Of a DNA stretch of 40,173 bases, positions 17,307-25,970 are shown in pieces. Numbering within the stretch: the first letter of the stretch is position 1; each line of letters starts with the position of its first letter. Location: positions 1-40,173 of the forward strand of contig JAITRW010000026.1 in the NCBI GenBank assembly GCA_031288175.1, written 5' to 3'. This DNA comes from Tannerellaceae bacterium. GTDB lineage: Bacteria > Bacteroidota > Bacteroidia > Bacteroidales > Tannerellaceae. Both the position numbers and the translations under genes were made by a program. The notes beneath the pieces were generated by a model that had not been told where the DNA came from, ran no database searches, and saw only the letters and a list, made by a program, of their open reading frames with translations.

Positions 17307-20300
17307 ATGAAAGCGACCGTCAAGATACTTCTTCTCACTCTCATCGCCTCCACCGCCAGAGCGCAGATAAACATGCCCTACGCCAACGATTTCGCCTCCC
17401 AAACCTCCTGCGCACTGATCACCGACCTTAAAGGGCATATCTCCCCCGAGATCTGGCCCCCTGACGACATTCCCGCTACATGGCCTGACAACAAGATGAT
17501 CCCCACCACCAAATCGTGGGCATACGTCACCTCCCGGATGTGTATCCTTTTCATCGGCCTCGACAGGGGTTGGTCGTTACCCGTCACTGAAAAACATTCC
17601 GCATGGATGTACGTCCTCTTCTCCCTTGAACCTGTTAACATCACTGCTATCCAGATTGGTTTGAAAAAGATTAAAGACTATAAATGGACCATCGCTGCAG
17701 GAATGTACCGTAGCAGCGCCGCTTATCCCTCCATTGACATTCGCCCCGAACAGCTTTTCATAGGGCAAGATATTCTCCCGCAACAAGTCTTCACCAATCT
17801 TCAGAACTACTATTTCTCCTATACCATGAATGCCCCCAATCACCTGATCCATTACGTTCGGAAAACCCTTTTCAAAACCCTCTCAGACCCTGGATCGGCT
17901 ATACTCGGAGCTTCCCCGGAATCAAGCGGCAGCCCCGAATGGGGAGACGTCACCGAAAGTTTTGAATGGTGGAATCCCTATACACTATTCTCCACTCAGC
18001 GGAGCGTCAACACCACAGAAGTCAAAGACCTCAACCAGAATATCTACATTTTCCGTATAACCGGTTTCCTGCAACCCCCCACGGAAGCTCGTACTTTGTT
18101 CCAGCAAAACGGCTCCTACGAGAACCACCCTATTAGCGAATACCTTTTCAATATTCCCGACTACTCCCCTCCTTTTTACTTACCTAATGCCTTCGGCTAC
18201 GTCAATGATTTCGTAGCCCAAACCGATTACTTCTACACCAACCTCAAAGGTGAAGGTGATTTTACAAATCGTACCCTTCAGGAACATCTGTTCGGCGCAC
18301 GATTTGACATAGTGAATAATGAACCTTCTATCTTTGGGATGGAAGACAGAGGCGACGTGATTGCATGGGTATACGTCTCTCCCCGTTTCCTCATTTTCCA
18401 TGTCAATGCCGATTACTGTTGGGACGAAAATTACTGCTTTACCTACATTATGTTTTCCCTTGAACCCGTTAACATACAGCAGATCAAGGATAATCAGAAG
18501 AAAATATGCGACTTTAATTGGGTACTTGCCGGTGGTATGTTCCACAAATCTACCTTCGTGAGCGATATTACATTTAATCCCGGCGACTTTTTTCTTGACC
18601 GTTCCCCCAGAGAGGCCTTTAACGCCCTCAGAAGCTGGTACAAAAGCAATCCTCATCCCAATCCCAACGATCTCCGTGCTTCCCTCAGAAAAGCGCTCGT
18701 CCTCACCCTTTCCGACCCCCTTTCTGCTATCCTCTACGGTACAGACTGGGGTAACGTAAACGATGAAATCTATGGTACCAATGAAATAGACAACACGGTT
18801 ATACATTCCTACCCTGAAGCCGAAAACGAGTGTAATGCTACCCTTCAGATCAATTTCTTCTCCAAAAACGGTGCCGCCGGACAAGCGCGCAGGGATCTTC
18901 GGGAATCAGGTTACTATAACGGCAAGTTTATAAACGACTATCGCCTCGCCGGTCCCCTATCTTTGATTATTTCCCCGGACCTGGCTGAAGGAAAAACATA
19001 TACTCCTGTCCACATGAAATACCCCTACCTCCAACTCAGTCCCGTCTTGCTTTACGCCAACCAATCTATCAATTTTACCAATCCCTTGTGGACTTCCTCA
19101 AATCCGGAGATCATCTCCGTAGATGCCAACGGTCTCCTCACCGCACACAGTACTGGCGAAGCTATTATTACCCTGGAAATCCAAACTACTTACAGTACTA
19201 TACCCATGACGGCGAAGCGTCGTATCGTTGTTCTTCCCGCCCCCGTTCCCACCCTCCTCCCTGCCCTTGAACAGGGACAGGATTTTACCCAACTTCCGCT
19301 TGACAAAACGCTTACTCTCTCCCCTTACGCCCTCTATGACGGTGACCCCTATACCTTTACTAATGTCAGCTGGCAATCTTCCGATCCCACTATCCTTACC
19401 GTAGATAATAAGGGCTTCCTCATTCCTCATGCTGAAGGTTCTGCTACCATCTCCTTCCACGCCGACGGTGATTACGGGTATACTTCCTTTGCTCTCTCCC
19501 GCATGATATTAGTTACTGTCGCCAACCAGTCCTCTTCGCTGTCGTCTATTTCTCCCGTCCCCTCCAACGGGGAAACATTTATACGCCTTTCTATTCTTGA
19601 AACACTCCAGTTCTCCGTGACAAATCCTCATATCTTCACCAGTACCGGATGGACTTCTTCCAACCCAAATATTGCCTTTATAGACAATACTGGCCTGCTT
19701 AAAACACTCGCGCCCGGTACGGTTACCATTATCTTCAATGGATCCGGTCCTTTAGGGGGTGTCACCCTTACGCGCGATGTCACAGTGCTTCCTTATCCCC
19801 AGATACTTCCCTTGCTTCCCAAAGACCAAACAATTTTTTACTTGCAACCTTCCCAACAAATCACCTTTTCTGCGAAGGCTACCTTTAACGGCAATCCCTA
19901 TCCGATGACCGACTTCTCATGGATCTCTTCCAATAATACTGTCGCCACCGTCAATGACAACGGTCAGGTTACCGCCCTTGTCGCCGGCGAAGCCACTATC
20001 ACCCTTAATATTACCGGCGCACACGGATCGTTTATCGCTACGCGCAAGATTATCGTTTACCCTGCGCTCAAGATCACTACCCCGCACACCGACGGAGTGA
20101 CTACCGTTCATCTGGATCGCCCCCCTGTCCAATTTCAGATAGAGGCTATCTATGGCAGCCTTCCTGTTTCCTTGAGCGACGTCACATGGACTTCTTCCAA
20201 TCCTGAGATTGCTGGTGTCAATAATGAAGGCATAGTCACTGTATACCGACCCGGTAGCGCCACCATCAATGTCGCTGCTACCACGCCCGTTGGCCGTTTC

Positions 20301-22349
20301 AGTGCTATGCGACAGATCACTGTCCCCAACGGCCTTTCTCTCCACCTCCTGCCTGCATTGCCCAACGGACACAGTGCGACACAGTTAGCGATAGGGAAAA
20401 CAGTCACCTTTAGCCCTGAAGGTTACTACAACGGTACTTTGTACATCCTTTCCGGACGTACGTGGAAATCTTCGGCCCCCGACATCGTCTCCGTCAATTC
20501 CGGCGGTATGGCCACCGCCCTAAGTCCCGGACAGGCTATTATCACCCTTACAGCTTCCGGTTCCTTAGGCCTCGTTACTCTCTCGCGTACCGTTTATGTG
20601 CCTCCTGTCCTTGCCGTTCAGCCCGCCCTGGAGGCAGGGACAACGGCTACATTCCTTTCCCAAGGACAGTCTCTACACCTCTCCCCACAGTCAGTTTCTT
20701 ATAACTTTGAGCCTTACCCCCTTTACTATCATCTTTCCTCTTCGGCTCCTGACATAGTGGAAGTTAATCAGGAAGGGAAACTTGTCGCCCTTGACGCCGG
20801 TGACGCTATCATTTCCCTTCAAGCGGCAGGCAAAATGGGATCGACTTCTTTGACGCGTAATGTAGTTGTTCCTCCTTCCCCGCAGATCCTTCCGCCCCTT
20901 CTACCTGGAGAATTTACTACTATTTTACCCTTTGGTGAAAAAGATACCTTTACAGTTGAGGCCTCCTACAATCGCCAGCCTTATACCTTCTCTGCTTTTA
21001 AATGGACATCCTCCAACACGAATATCGTCGGTATAGATAAAAAAGGTGTGGTCACTCCTCTTAATCTCGGACAGGCAGTAATTACTTTCCAGTCTACCGG
21101 TGATTTTACGGCCTCACTCACGCGCCAAGTATTAGTACCCCCTTATCTTCAGATTCTTCCTCTGCTATCGGCGGGTAGGGAAGTTACCTTCCTTCCCAAG
21201 GGTCAAGAGGTTCGCTTTTCTACAAAGGAAATCACTTTTAATGGTGCTCCTTATGAATTTCGGAATTATAAATGGACGTCTTCCGCTCCCAATATCGTCA
21301 ATGTGGATAATAATGGTCGGCTCACTGCCATTGAGTCGGGAGAAGCGGTCATCACACTGCAAGCGGATGGAGACTGGGAGAGTGCCTCAGATAGCCGTCG
21401 TGTGAGTGTGCCTCCTGTTCCAATCATCCTTCCTGCCCTGGAAGATGGTCAAACAGCTGGTGTATTATCTCTCAATGAGACGCTTACGCTTTCCGTCAAA
21501 GCCTTTTATAATGGCGTTGACTATCCTTTTACATCAATCAAATGGACTTCTAATAACCTTTCTGTTGTCAGTGTGGATGAACAGACAGGCTTATTGACTC
21601 CACATGTCGCAGGTAATGCTACCATTACCGTTACAGCTACAACCCCCAGCGGATCAGGTTTCGGCCGCTTTGTCGTTACTCGGGATATCACGATTGTCGA
21701 CCCGCCCGAACCTCCTGTCGACCCGCCCGAACCTCCTGTCGACCCGCCCGAACCTCCTGTCGACCCACCCGAACCTCCTGTCGACTCGCCCGAACCTCCT
21801 GTCGACTCGCCCGAACCTCCTGTCGACCCGCCCGAACCTCCTGTCGACCCACCCGAACCCCCTGTATTGCAAATCTTGCCGACTCTTGATGCAGGAAAGG
21901 CGGCTTCGGTGTTACAAGTGAGCAGGGCGTTCCTTCTTACTGTACAGGCTACTTATAATAATGCGGATTATCCGCTTAAGAATCCTACATGGATATCTTC
22001 CAATCCTACTGTCACCAGTGTTACCGGTATAGATGGTGGTGGTCTGCTGATCACACGTCAGTTGGGTGAGGCGGTTATTTCCTTCCAAGCCTATGGGACT
22101 TTGGGACTCATCGGCGGAACCAGAAATATCACAGTAGTGGATGATTCCGTTACTCCACCCGAAACACCTTCGTTAGCTAAACCCGGATCGTCACAGTCTA
22201 ATACTCCGATTCTTCCGAATGACCTTTCCGCCCGGTCTCTTACGTATTATACCTTGACAGGACACTTACTTGGCTCTACGCCGCCTGTGCAACGGGGTGT
22301 CTACTTATGTAAAAACGGTGAGGTAGTCACGAAATTCCTTGTCCGATGA
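17307..22349 (+). CDS. Giant exported BIG2-repeat protein B (1680 aa)
   Basis: Signal peptide MKATVKILLLTLIASTARA, then two copies of the unrecognised module seen in protein A (about residues 30-285 and 290-550; landmarks WAYVTSRMCILF / WVYVSPRFLIFH and LFSLEPVNI / MFSLEPVNI, ending LSDPGSAILG / LSDPLSAILYG). About eleven BIG2-type Ig units follow, each with W-x-SS-N/x-P and a G-x-A-x-I-T/S core. Between the last two is a Pro-rich linker of eight PPEPPVD-type heptads (DNA repeat 21696-21863). The C-terminus (LTYYTLTGHLLGSTPPVQRG, then VVTKFLVR) resembles a shortened type IX secretion sorting domain. Probably a long stalk-like surface protein; adhesion is inference. Confidence 0.87.
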   Translation: MKATVKILLLTLIASTARAQINMPYANDFASQTSCALITDLKGHISPEIWPPDDIPATWPDNKMIPTTKSWAYVTSRMCILFIGLDRGWSLPVTEKHSAWMYVLFSLEPVNITAIQIGLKKIKDYKWTIAAGMYRSSAAYPSIDIRPEQLFIGQDILPQQVFTNLQNYYFSYTMNAPNHLIHYVRKTLFKTLSDPGSAILGASPESSGSPEWGDVTESFEWWNPYTLFSTQRSVNTTEVKDLNQNIYIFRITGFLQPPTEARTLFQQNGSYENHPISEYLFNIPDYSPPFYLPNAFGYVNDFVAQTDYFYTNLKGEGDFTNRTLQEHLFGARFDIVNNEPSIFGMEDRGDVIAWVYVSPRFLIFHVNADYCWDENYCFTYIMFSLEPVNIQQIKDNQKKICDFNWVLAGGMFHKSTFVSDITFNPGDFFLDRSPREAFNALRSWYKSNPHPNPNDLRASLRKALVLTLSDPLSAILYGTDWGNVNDEIYGTNEIDNTVIHSYPEAENECNATLQINFFSKNGAAGQARRDLRESGYYNGKFINDYRLAGPLSLIISPDLAEGKTYTPVHMKYPYLQLSPVLLYANQSINFTNPLWTSSNPEIISVDANGLLTAHSTGEAIITLEIQTTYSTIPMTAKRRIVVLPAPVPTLLPALEQGQDFTQLPLDKTLTLSPYALYDGDPYTFTNVSWQSSDPTILTVDNKGFLIPHAEGSATISFHADGDYGYTSFALSRMILVTVANQSSSLSSISPVPSNGETFIRLSILETLQFSVTNPHIFTSTGWTSSNPNIAFIDNTGLLKTLAPGTVTIIFNGSGPLGGVTLTRDVTVLPYPQILPLLPKDQTIFYLQPSQQITFSAKATFNGNPYPMTDFSWISSNNTVATVNDNGQVTALVAGEATITLNITGAHGSFIATRKIIVYPALKITTPHTDGVTTVHLDRPPVQFQIEAIYGSLPVSLSDVTWTSSNPEIAGVNNEGIVTVYRPGSATINVAATTPVGRFSAMRQITVPNGLSLHLLPALPNGHSATQLAIGKTVTFSPEGYYNGTLYILSGRTWKSSAPDIVSVNSGGMATALSPGQAIITLTASGSLGLVTLSRTVYVPPVLAVQPALEAGTTATFLSQGQSLHLSPQSVSYNFEPYPLYYHLSSSAPDIVEVNQEGKLVALDAGDAIISLQAAGKMGSTSLTRNVVVPPSPQILPPLLPGEFTTILPFGEKDTFTVEASYNRQPYTFSAFKWTSSNTNIVGIDKKGVVTPLNLGQAVITFQSTGDFTASLTRQVLVPPYLQILPLLSAGREVTFLPKGQEVRFSTKEITFNGAPYEFRNYKWTSSAPNIVNVDNNGRLTAIESGEAVITLQADGDWESASDSRRVSVPPVPIILPALEDGQTAGVLSLNETLTLSVKAFYNGVDYPFTSIKWTSNNLSVVSVDEQTGLLTPHVAGNATITVTATTPSGSGFGRFVVTRDITIVDPPEPPVDPPEPPVDPPEPPVDPPEPPVDSPEPPVDSPEPPVDPPEPPVDPPEPPVLQILPTLDAGKAASVLQVSRAFLLTVQATYNNADYPLKNPTWISSNPTVTSVTGIDGGGLLITRQLGEAVISFQAYGTLGLIGGTRNITVVDDSVTPPETPSLAKPGSSQSNTPILPNDLSARSLTYYTLTGHLLGSTPPVQRGVYLCKNGEVVTKFLVR
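21696..21863 (+). repeat. Tandem 21-bp repeat, eight units, in protein B
   Basis: Eight near-identical 21-bp units coding PPEPPVD, two of them with Ser in place of the first Pro (SPEPPVD). Differences between units are single bases (ccg/cca/tcg codons), so the array is recent or homogenised. Such arrays change copy number by slippage, which would change the linker length. The open frame on the other strand here is a by-product of the repeat. Confidence 0.9.
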
Positions 22350-22372
22350 GCCTTCTAACAAATACAGGTCTT

Positions 22373-23809
22373 TTAATTGAGGTGACTGCGCCGCCGACTA
22401 TAACTGAAGTAGATAATAAAACCGATGATCGTCCAGGCGATTAGCCGTAGCCAGGTACTCCAAGGTAGTGAGACCATCTGAAGGAGGCAAAGAGCGGCGC
22501 CGAGCAATGGAATCAGGGGAACAAAGGGAACGCGGAAGGGACGAGGAATGTCAGGTTGTGTTTTGCGAAGGACGATGATAGAGAGGCAGACGATGGAGAA
22601 GGCCATAAGTGTACCGATAGAGACAAGCTCCGAGAGTACATGAAGCGGGAAGAGCCCCGCCACGAGGGTGGAGAGTGTACAGGCCACGAGGGTAGCGTTG
22701 ACAGGAGTGCCTCGTTTAGCGTTGATACGTGCCAGTGATGAGGGGAAAAGTCCGTCGTGTGCGATGGCGTAATAGATACGGGATTGGCCGAGCATCATGA
22801 CCAGTATCACGGAACTGAGTCCGGCGATAGCACCGAGTTTGACGAAGGGGCTAAGCCATGCGAGGCCTTCGCCGGTACGGTCGATAGCCAGAGCGATAGG
22901 TGCGTCGACGTGGAGTTCACTGTAATGAACGATGCCGGTGAGTACGGCAGTGACGGCTACATAGAGGATGGCGCAAATAGAGAGGGAGATGAGGATACCG
23001 CGAGGCATGTCCCGCTGAGGGTTACGAGTCTCTTGTGCGGTGGTAGAGAGGGCGTCGAATCCAAGGAAAGCGTAGAAGACGACGGCCGCACCCCTAAGGA
23101 TACCGCTCCAGCCGAAATGTCCGAACTGACCGGTGTTCTCGGGAATATAAGGGTACCAGTTGGCCGTATCTACGTAAGAAAGCCCGAAAAGGATGAAGAG
23201 AAGGATGACGACGACTTTGATGAAGACAATAATGTTATTCAGTAGGGCGGATTGTCGTATACCTCCGATGAGGAATACGGAGACGAGGATAATGATAGCC
23301 ATGGCGGGGAAGTTGAAGAGGCTGCCTGTGCAGATCCATGTACCGTCGGGAAGATGGTCGAACGTGGACTGGGTGAGTGTAGAAGGTAGTGTGACACCCC
23401 ATCCGGCCAAGACATTGGTCATATACCCCGACCATCCGATGGCGATACTGGAACAGGCGAAGAGATATTCAAGGACGAGGTCCCACCCGATGAACCAGGC
23501 GGGTAATTCCCCCATGGTGGCGTAACAATAGGAGTAGACGCTCCCGGAGATGGGTATCATGGCGGCGAACTCGGCATAACAGAATCCGGCGAGTATGCAT
23601 CCGGTGGCAGAGATAAGGAAGGAGAGCGTGAGTGCGGGTCCGGCATAATCGGCCGCGGCTTGTCCGGTGATGACGAAGATGCCTGTCCCTACGATGGCGC
23701 CGATGCCGAGCAGGACAAGGTGTTGGGCGGACAAGGAGCGTCGTAATCCGCCGGAATGATGGATCTGGCAAGAATCTACGACTTTTTTCTTGAATAAATT
23801 TTTGTTCAT
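22373..23809 (-). CDS. APC-superfamily amino acid permease
   Basis: A 478-residue inner-membrane transporter of the amino acid-polyamine-organocation superfamily, nearest in pattern to cationic amino acid transporters (YfnA/CAT type). The TM1 region LVLLGIGAIVGTGIFVITGQAAADYAG carries the unwound G-I-G-x-G motif that binds the substrate amine. FCYAEFAAMIPISGSVYSY follows in TM2-3, and FLGFDALSTTAQETRNPQRDMPRGI in TM6-7 is characteristic. Twelve or more hydrophobic segments are evident. I start at the ATG at 23809 (MNKNLFKKK); an ATG four codons earlier is possible. It is monocistronic and converges on the BIG2 operon with a 23-bp gap. The substrate cannot be read from sequence. Confidence 0.92.
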   Translation of the reverse strand: MNKNLFKKKVVDSCQIHHSGGLRRSLSAQHLVLLGIGAIVGTGIFVITGQAAADYAGPALTLSFLISATGCILAGFCYAEFAAMIPISGSVYSYCYATMGELPAWFIGWDLVLEYLFACSSIAIGWSGYMTNVLAGWGVTLPSTLTQSTFDHLPDGTWICTGSLFNFPAMAIIILVSVFLIGGIRQSALLNNIIVFIKVVVILLFILFGLSYVDTANWYPYIPENTGQFGHFGWSGILRGAAVVFYAFLGFDALSTTAQETRNPQRDMPRGILISLSICAILYVAVTAVLTGIVHYSELHVDAPIALAIDRTGEGLAWLSPFVKLGAIAGLSSVILVMMLGQSRIYYAIAHDGLFPSSLARINAKRGTPVNATLVACTLSTLVAGLFPLHVLSELVSIGTLMAFSIVCLSIIVLRKTQPDIPRPFRVPFVPLIPLLGAALCLLQMVSLPWSTWLRLIAWTIIGFIIYFSYSRRRSHLN

Positions 23810-23843
23810 GGCTAAAAACACCGCTTTATGTGTTGAAACATGG

Positions 23844-23851
23844 CAAAGGTA
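23844..23851 (-). promoter_or_regulatory. -7 box of the permease gene
   Basis: TACCTTTG on the minus strand, 34 nt before the ATG at 23809. No convincing -33 element at 19-21 nt. Confidence 0.5.
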
Positions 23852-23899
23852 AGTTTTCCGTATGCTGTAGAGAATTGGTTATCTGAAAAAAAAGGGGTG

Positions 23900-23928
23900 T
23901 TTGCTTCGAAAATTAATCTATAACTTTG
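23900..23928 (+). promoter_or_regulatory. Promoter of clpP-clpX-recQ
   Basis: TTTG (23900-23903), 17 nt, TAACTTTG (23921-23928). The clpP ATG is 53 nt downstream. The spacing is a little short of the consensus. Confidence 0.5.
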
Positions 23929-23981
23929 TATTCGGAAGGTGGTAAAGAGATTATCTTGTCCCGCAAAAATTAAGAATAAAC

Positions 23982-24662
23982 ATGAGTGAATTTAAAAGGT
24001 ATGCAACCAGGCACCTGGCGATGAATAGCGGTGCGCTGGAAAGTTATATGAAGATTACGAGCAGTTACATTTCTCCTACAATTATTGAGGAGAGGCAATT
24101 AAATGTGGCGCAGATGGATGTGTTCTCACGGTTGATGATGGATCGCATCATTTTTTTGGGTACACAGATTGACGATTATGCGGCTAACGTGATACAGGCT
24201 CAACTGCTTTACCTTGATTCCAGCGAACCGGGTAAAGATATTTCTATTTATATCAATTCTCCCGGCGGTTCCGTTTCTGCCGGATACGGGATATACGACA
24301 CCATGCAGTTCATAGGATGTGAAGTGTCTACGATATGTACGGGGATAGCGGCCTCAATGGCGTCGGTATTACTGGTGGCAGGTACAAAAGGAAAGCGGTA
24401 TGGGTTGGAACATTCGCGGGTGATGCTTCACCAACCTCTTGGAGGGGTGCAGGGTCAAGCCTCTGACATCGAAATTGCCGCCCGAGAAATCCTGAAGGTA
24501 AAAAAGGAACTGTATACGATCATCTCCAAACATTCGGGAAAGACTTACGAAACAGTGGAACGAGATAGCGATCGTGACTATTGGATGACTTCTGCCGAAG
24601 CGCTTGATTACGGTATTATCGACAAAATATTCACTCGGAAAACCAACGACAAGGAGGCATGA
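23982..24662 (+). CDS. clpP: ATP-dependent Clp protease proteolytic subunit
   Basis: A 226-residue serine protease subunit that forms the ClpP tetradecamer and degrades proteins fed by ClpX. Catalytic triad: Ser125 in GIAASMAS, His150 in MLHQPLGG and Asp199 in RDYWM. The 25- and 49-residue spacings between them are those of E. coli Clp[13 protein letters not shown] is the oxyanion-hole region. The N-terminal extension of about 25 residues ([17 protein letters not shown]) is longer than in E. coli and may include a propeptide. The stop overlaps the clpX start (ATGA), so the two are translationally coupled. Confidence 0.97.
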   Translation: MSEFKRYATRHLAMNSGALESYMKITSSYISPTIIEERQLNVAQMDVFSRLMMDRIIFLGTQIDDYAANVIQAQLLYLDSSEPGKDISIYINSPGGSVSAGYGIYDTMQFIGCEVSTICTGIAASMASVLLVAGTKGKRYGLEHSRVMLHQPLGGVQGQASDIEIAAREILKVKKELYTIISKHSGKTYETVERDSDRDYWMTSAEALDYGIIDKIFTRKTNDKEA

Positions 24663-25945
24663 TCGAAAAAAGGAATGTTTGTGCTTTCTGCGGGCGATCG
24701 CCGGGTATGGACAATATAGTGACACTTGTCGATGGGGCGTTTGCCGCTATTTGTAATGTCTGTGTCGGCCACGTAGCTTCTGTTTTGATAGAGCAGGGAA
24801 TTTTACAGGTAGATGGTACGGCCCCTATTGATCCGACACAGGAGAACGAGCAGGAGGATGGGGCGGAAGTGTCCCTGAGTATGGATAAATTGCCCAAGCC
24901 TGATGACATCAAAGGTACGCTGGACGAATATATCATCGGTCAAGATAATGCCAAACGACGTCTCGCCGTGGCTGTTTACAATCACTATAAACGAATCATG
25001 CAGAAAGGCGGAGATGATATTGAAATAGAAAAGTCTAATATCATTATGGTGGGGCCGACAGGGACTGGAAAAACGCTCCTGGCACGAACGATCGCTAAGG
25101 TGTTGGATGTTCCGTTCACGATCGTCGATGCGACGGTACTCACCGAGGCGGGTTATGTAGGCGAAGATATTGAAAGCCTCCTGACAAGGTTGCTCCAAGT
25201 GGCTAACTATAATGTAGAAGCGGCGGAGAGGGGTATTGTCTTCATTGATGAAATTGATAAGATTGCTCGTAAAGGAGATAACCCCTCTATCACGCGTGAT
25301 GTCAGTGGTGAGGGTGTGCAGCAAGGCTTGCTCAAACTCCTCGAAGGAACTGTCGTGAATGTCCCGCCCCAAGGAGGCCGCAAGCATCCCGACCAGAAAA
25401 TGATTCAGGTAAATACCAAAAATATCCTCTTCATCTGCGGAGGCGCTTTTGATGGAATTGAACGGAAAATTGCACGGCGGCTTAATACGCGCGTCATCGG
25501 TTATGCGGCACAGCGTACCACATTGACCGTTGATCGCGACAGTCTTCTCCAATATATTTCTCCGATTGACCTGAAAGCTTTTGGGCTTATCCCCGAAATT
25601 ATCGGCCGTCTCCCTGTCCTCACATATCTTTTGCCCCTTGACCGTGCCGCGCTCCGTAAGATTCTTACAGAGCCTCGTAATGCTATCACCAAGCAATACG
25701 TCAAGCTTTTCGCCATGGACGATATTTGCCTCCGTTTCGACGATGCGGTCTATGAATATATCGTGGACAAAGCGATGGAATTCCATCTTGGTGCGCGTGG
25801 ACTCCGTGCTATCGTCGAAGCCATCATGATAGATGCCATGTACGGGATGCCTTCTTCCGGTGAGAAAACTCTTCACGTGACGCTTGAATACGCGAAAGAA
25901 AAGTTGGAACAGTCGGAAGAGATAAATTATTTAAAATCTGCCTGA
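24659..25945 (+). CDS. clpX: ClpX AAA+ unfoldase
   Basis: The ATPase that recognises, unfolds and translocates substrates into ClpP (428 aa). The N-terminal zinc-binding domain has Cys8, Cys11, Cys32 and Cys35 (CAFC, CNVC). The AAA+ core has Walker A GPTGTGKT (132-139), GYVGED (165-170) and Walker B VFIDEID (194-200), then [11 protein letters not shown] and the sensor region. The ClpP-contacting IGF loop appears as VIGYAAQ, with Tyr for Phe, a mild departure. It overlaps clpP by 4 bp, and recQ follows after 25 bp. Confidence 0.97.
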   Translation: MIEKRNVCAFCGRSPGMDNIVTLVDGAFAAICNVCVGHVASVLIEQGILQVDGTAPIDPTQENEQEDGAEVSLSMDKLPKPDDIKGTLDEYIIGQDNAKRRLAVAVYNHYKRIMQKGGDDIEIEKSNIIMVGPTGTGKTLLARTIAKVLDVPFTIVDATVLTEAGYVGEDIESLLTRLLQVANYNVEAAERGIVFIDEIDKIARKGDNPSITRDVSGEGVQQGLLKLLEGTVVNVPPQGGRKHPDQKMIQVNTKNILFICGGAFDGIERKIARRLNTRVIGYAAQRTTLTVDRDSLLQYISPIDLKAFGLIPEIIGRLPVLTYLLPLDRAALRKILTEPRNAITKQYVKLFAMDDICLRFDDAVYEYIVDKAMEFHLGARGLRAIVEAIMIDAMYGMPSSGEKTLHVTLEYAKEKLEQSEEINYLKSA

Positions 25946-25970
25946 TTCTCCCCTACACCTACTTACGTAT

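Noticed and set aside
21654-21872. Minus-strand frame of repeated GRVDRRF units
   Set aside because: By-product of the 21-bp tandem repeat, which is open on both strands; protein B is the coding strand.
24803-25876. Long minus-strand frame (357 codons) antisense to clpX
   Set aside because: Antisense shadow of clpX with no recognisable domain or start signal.
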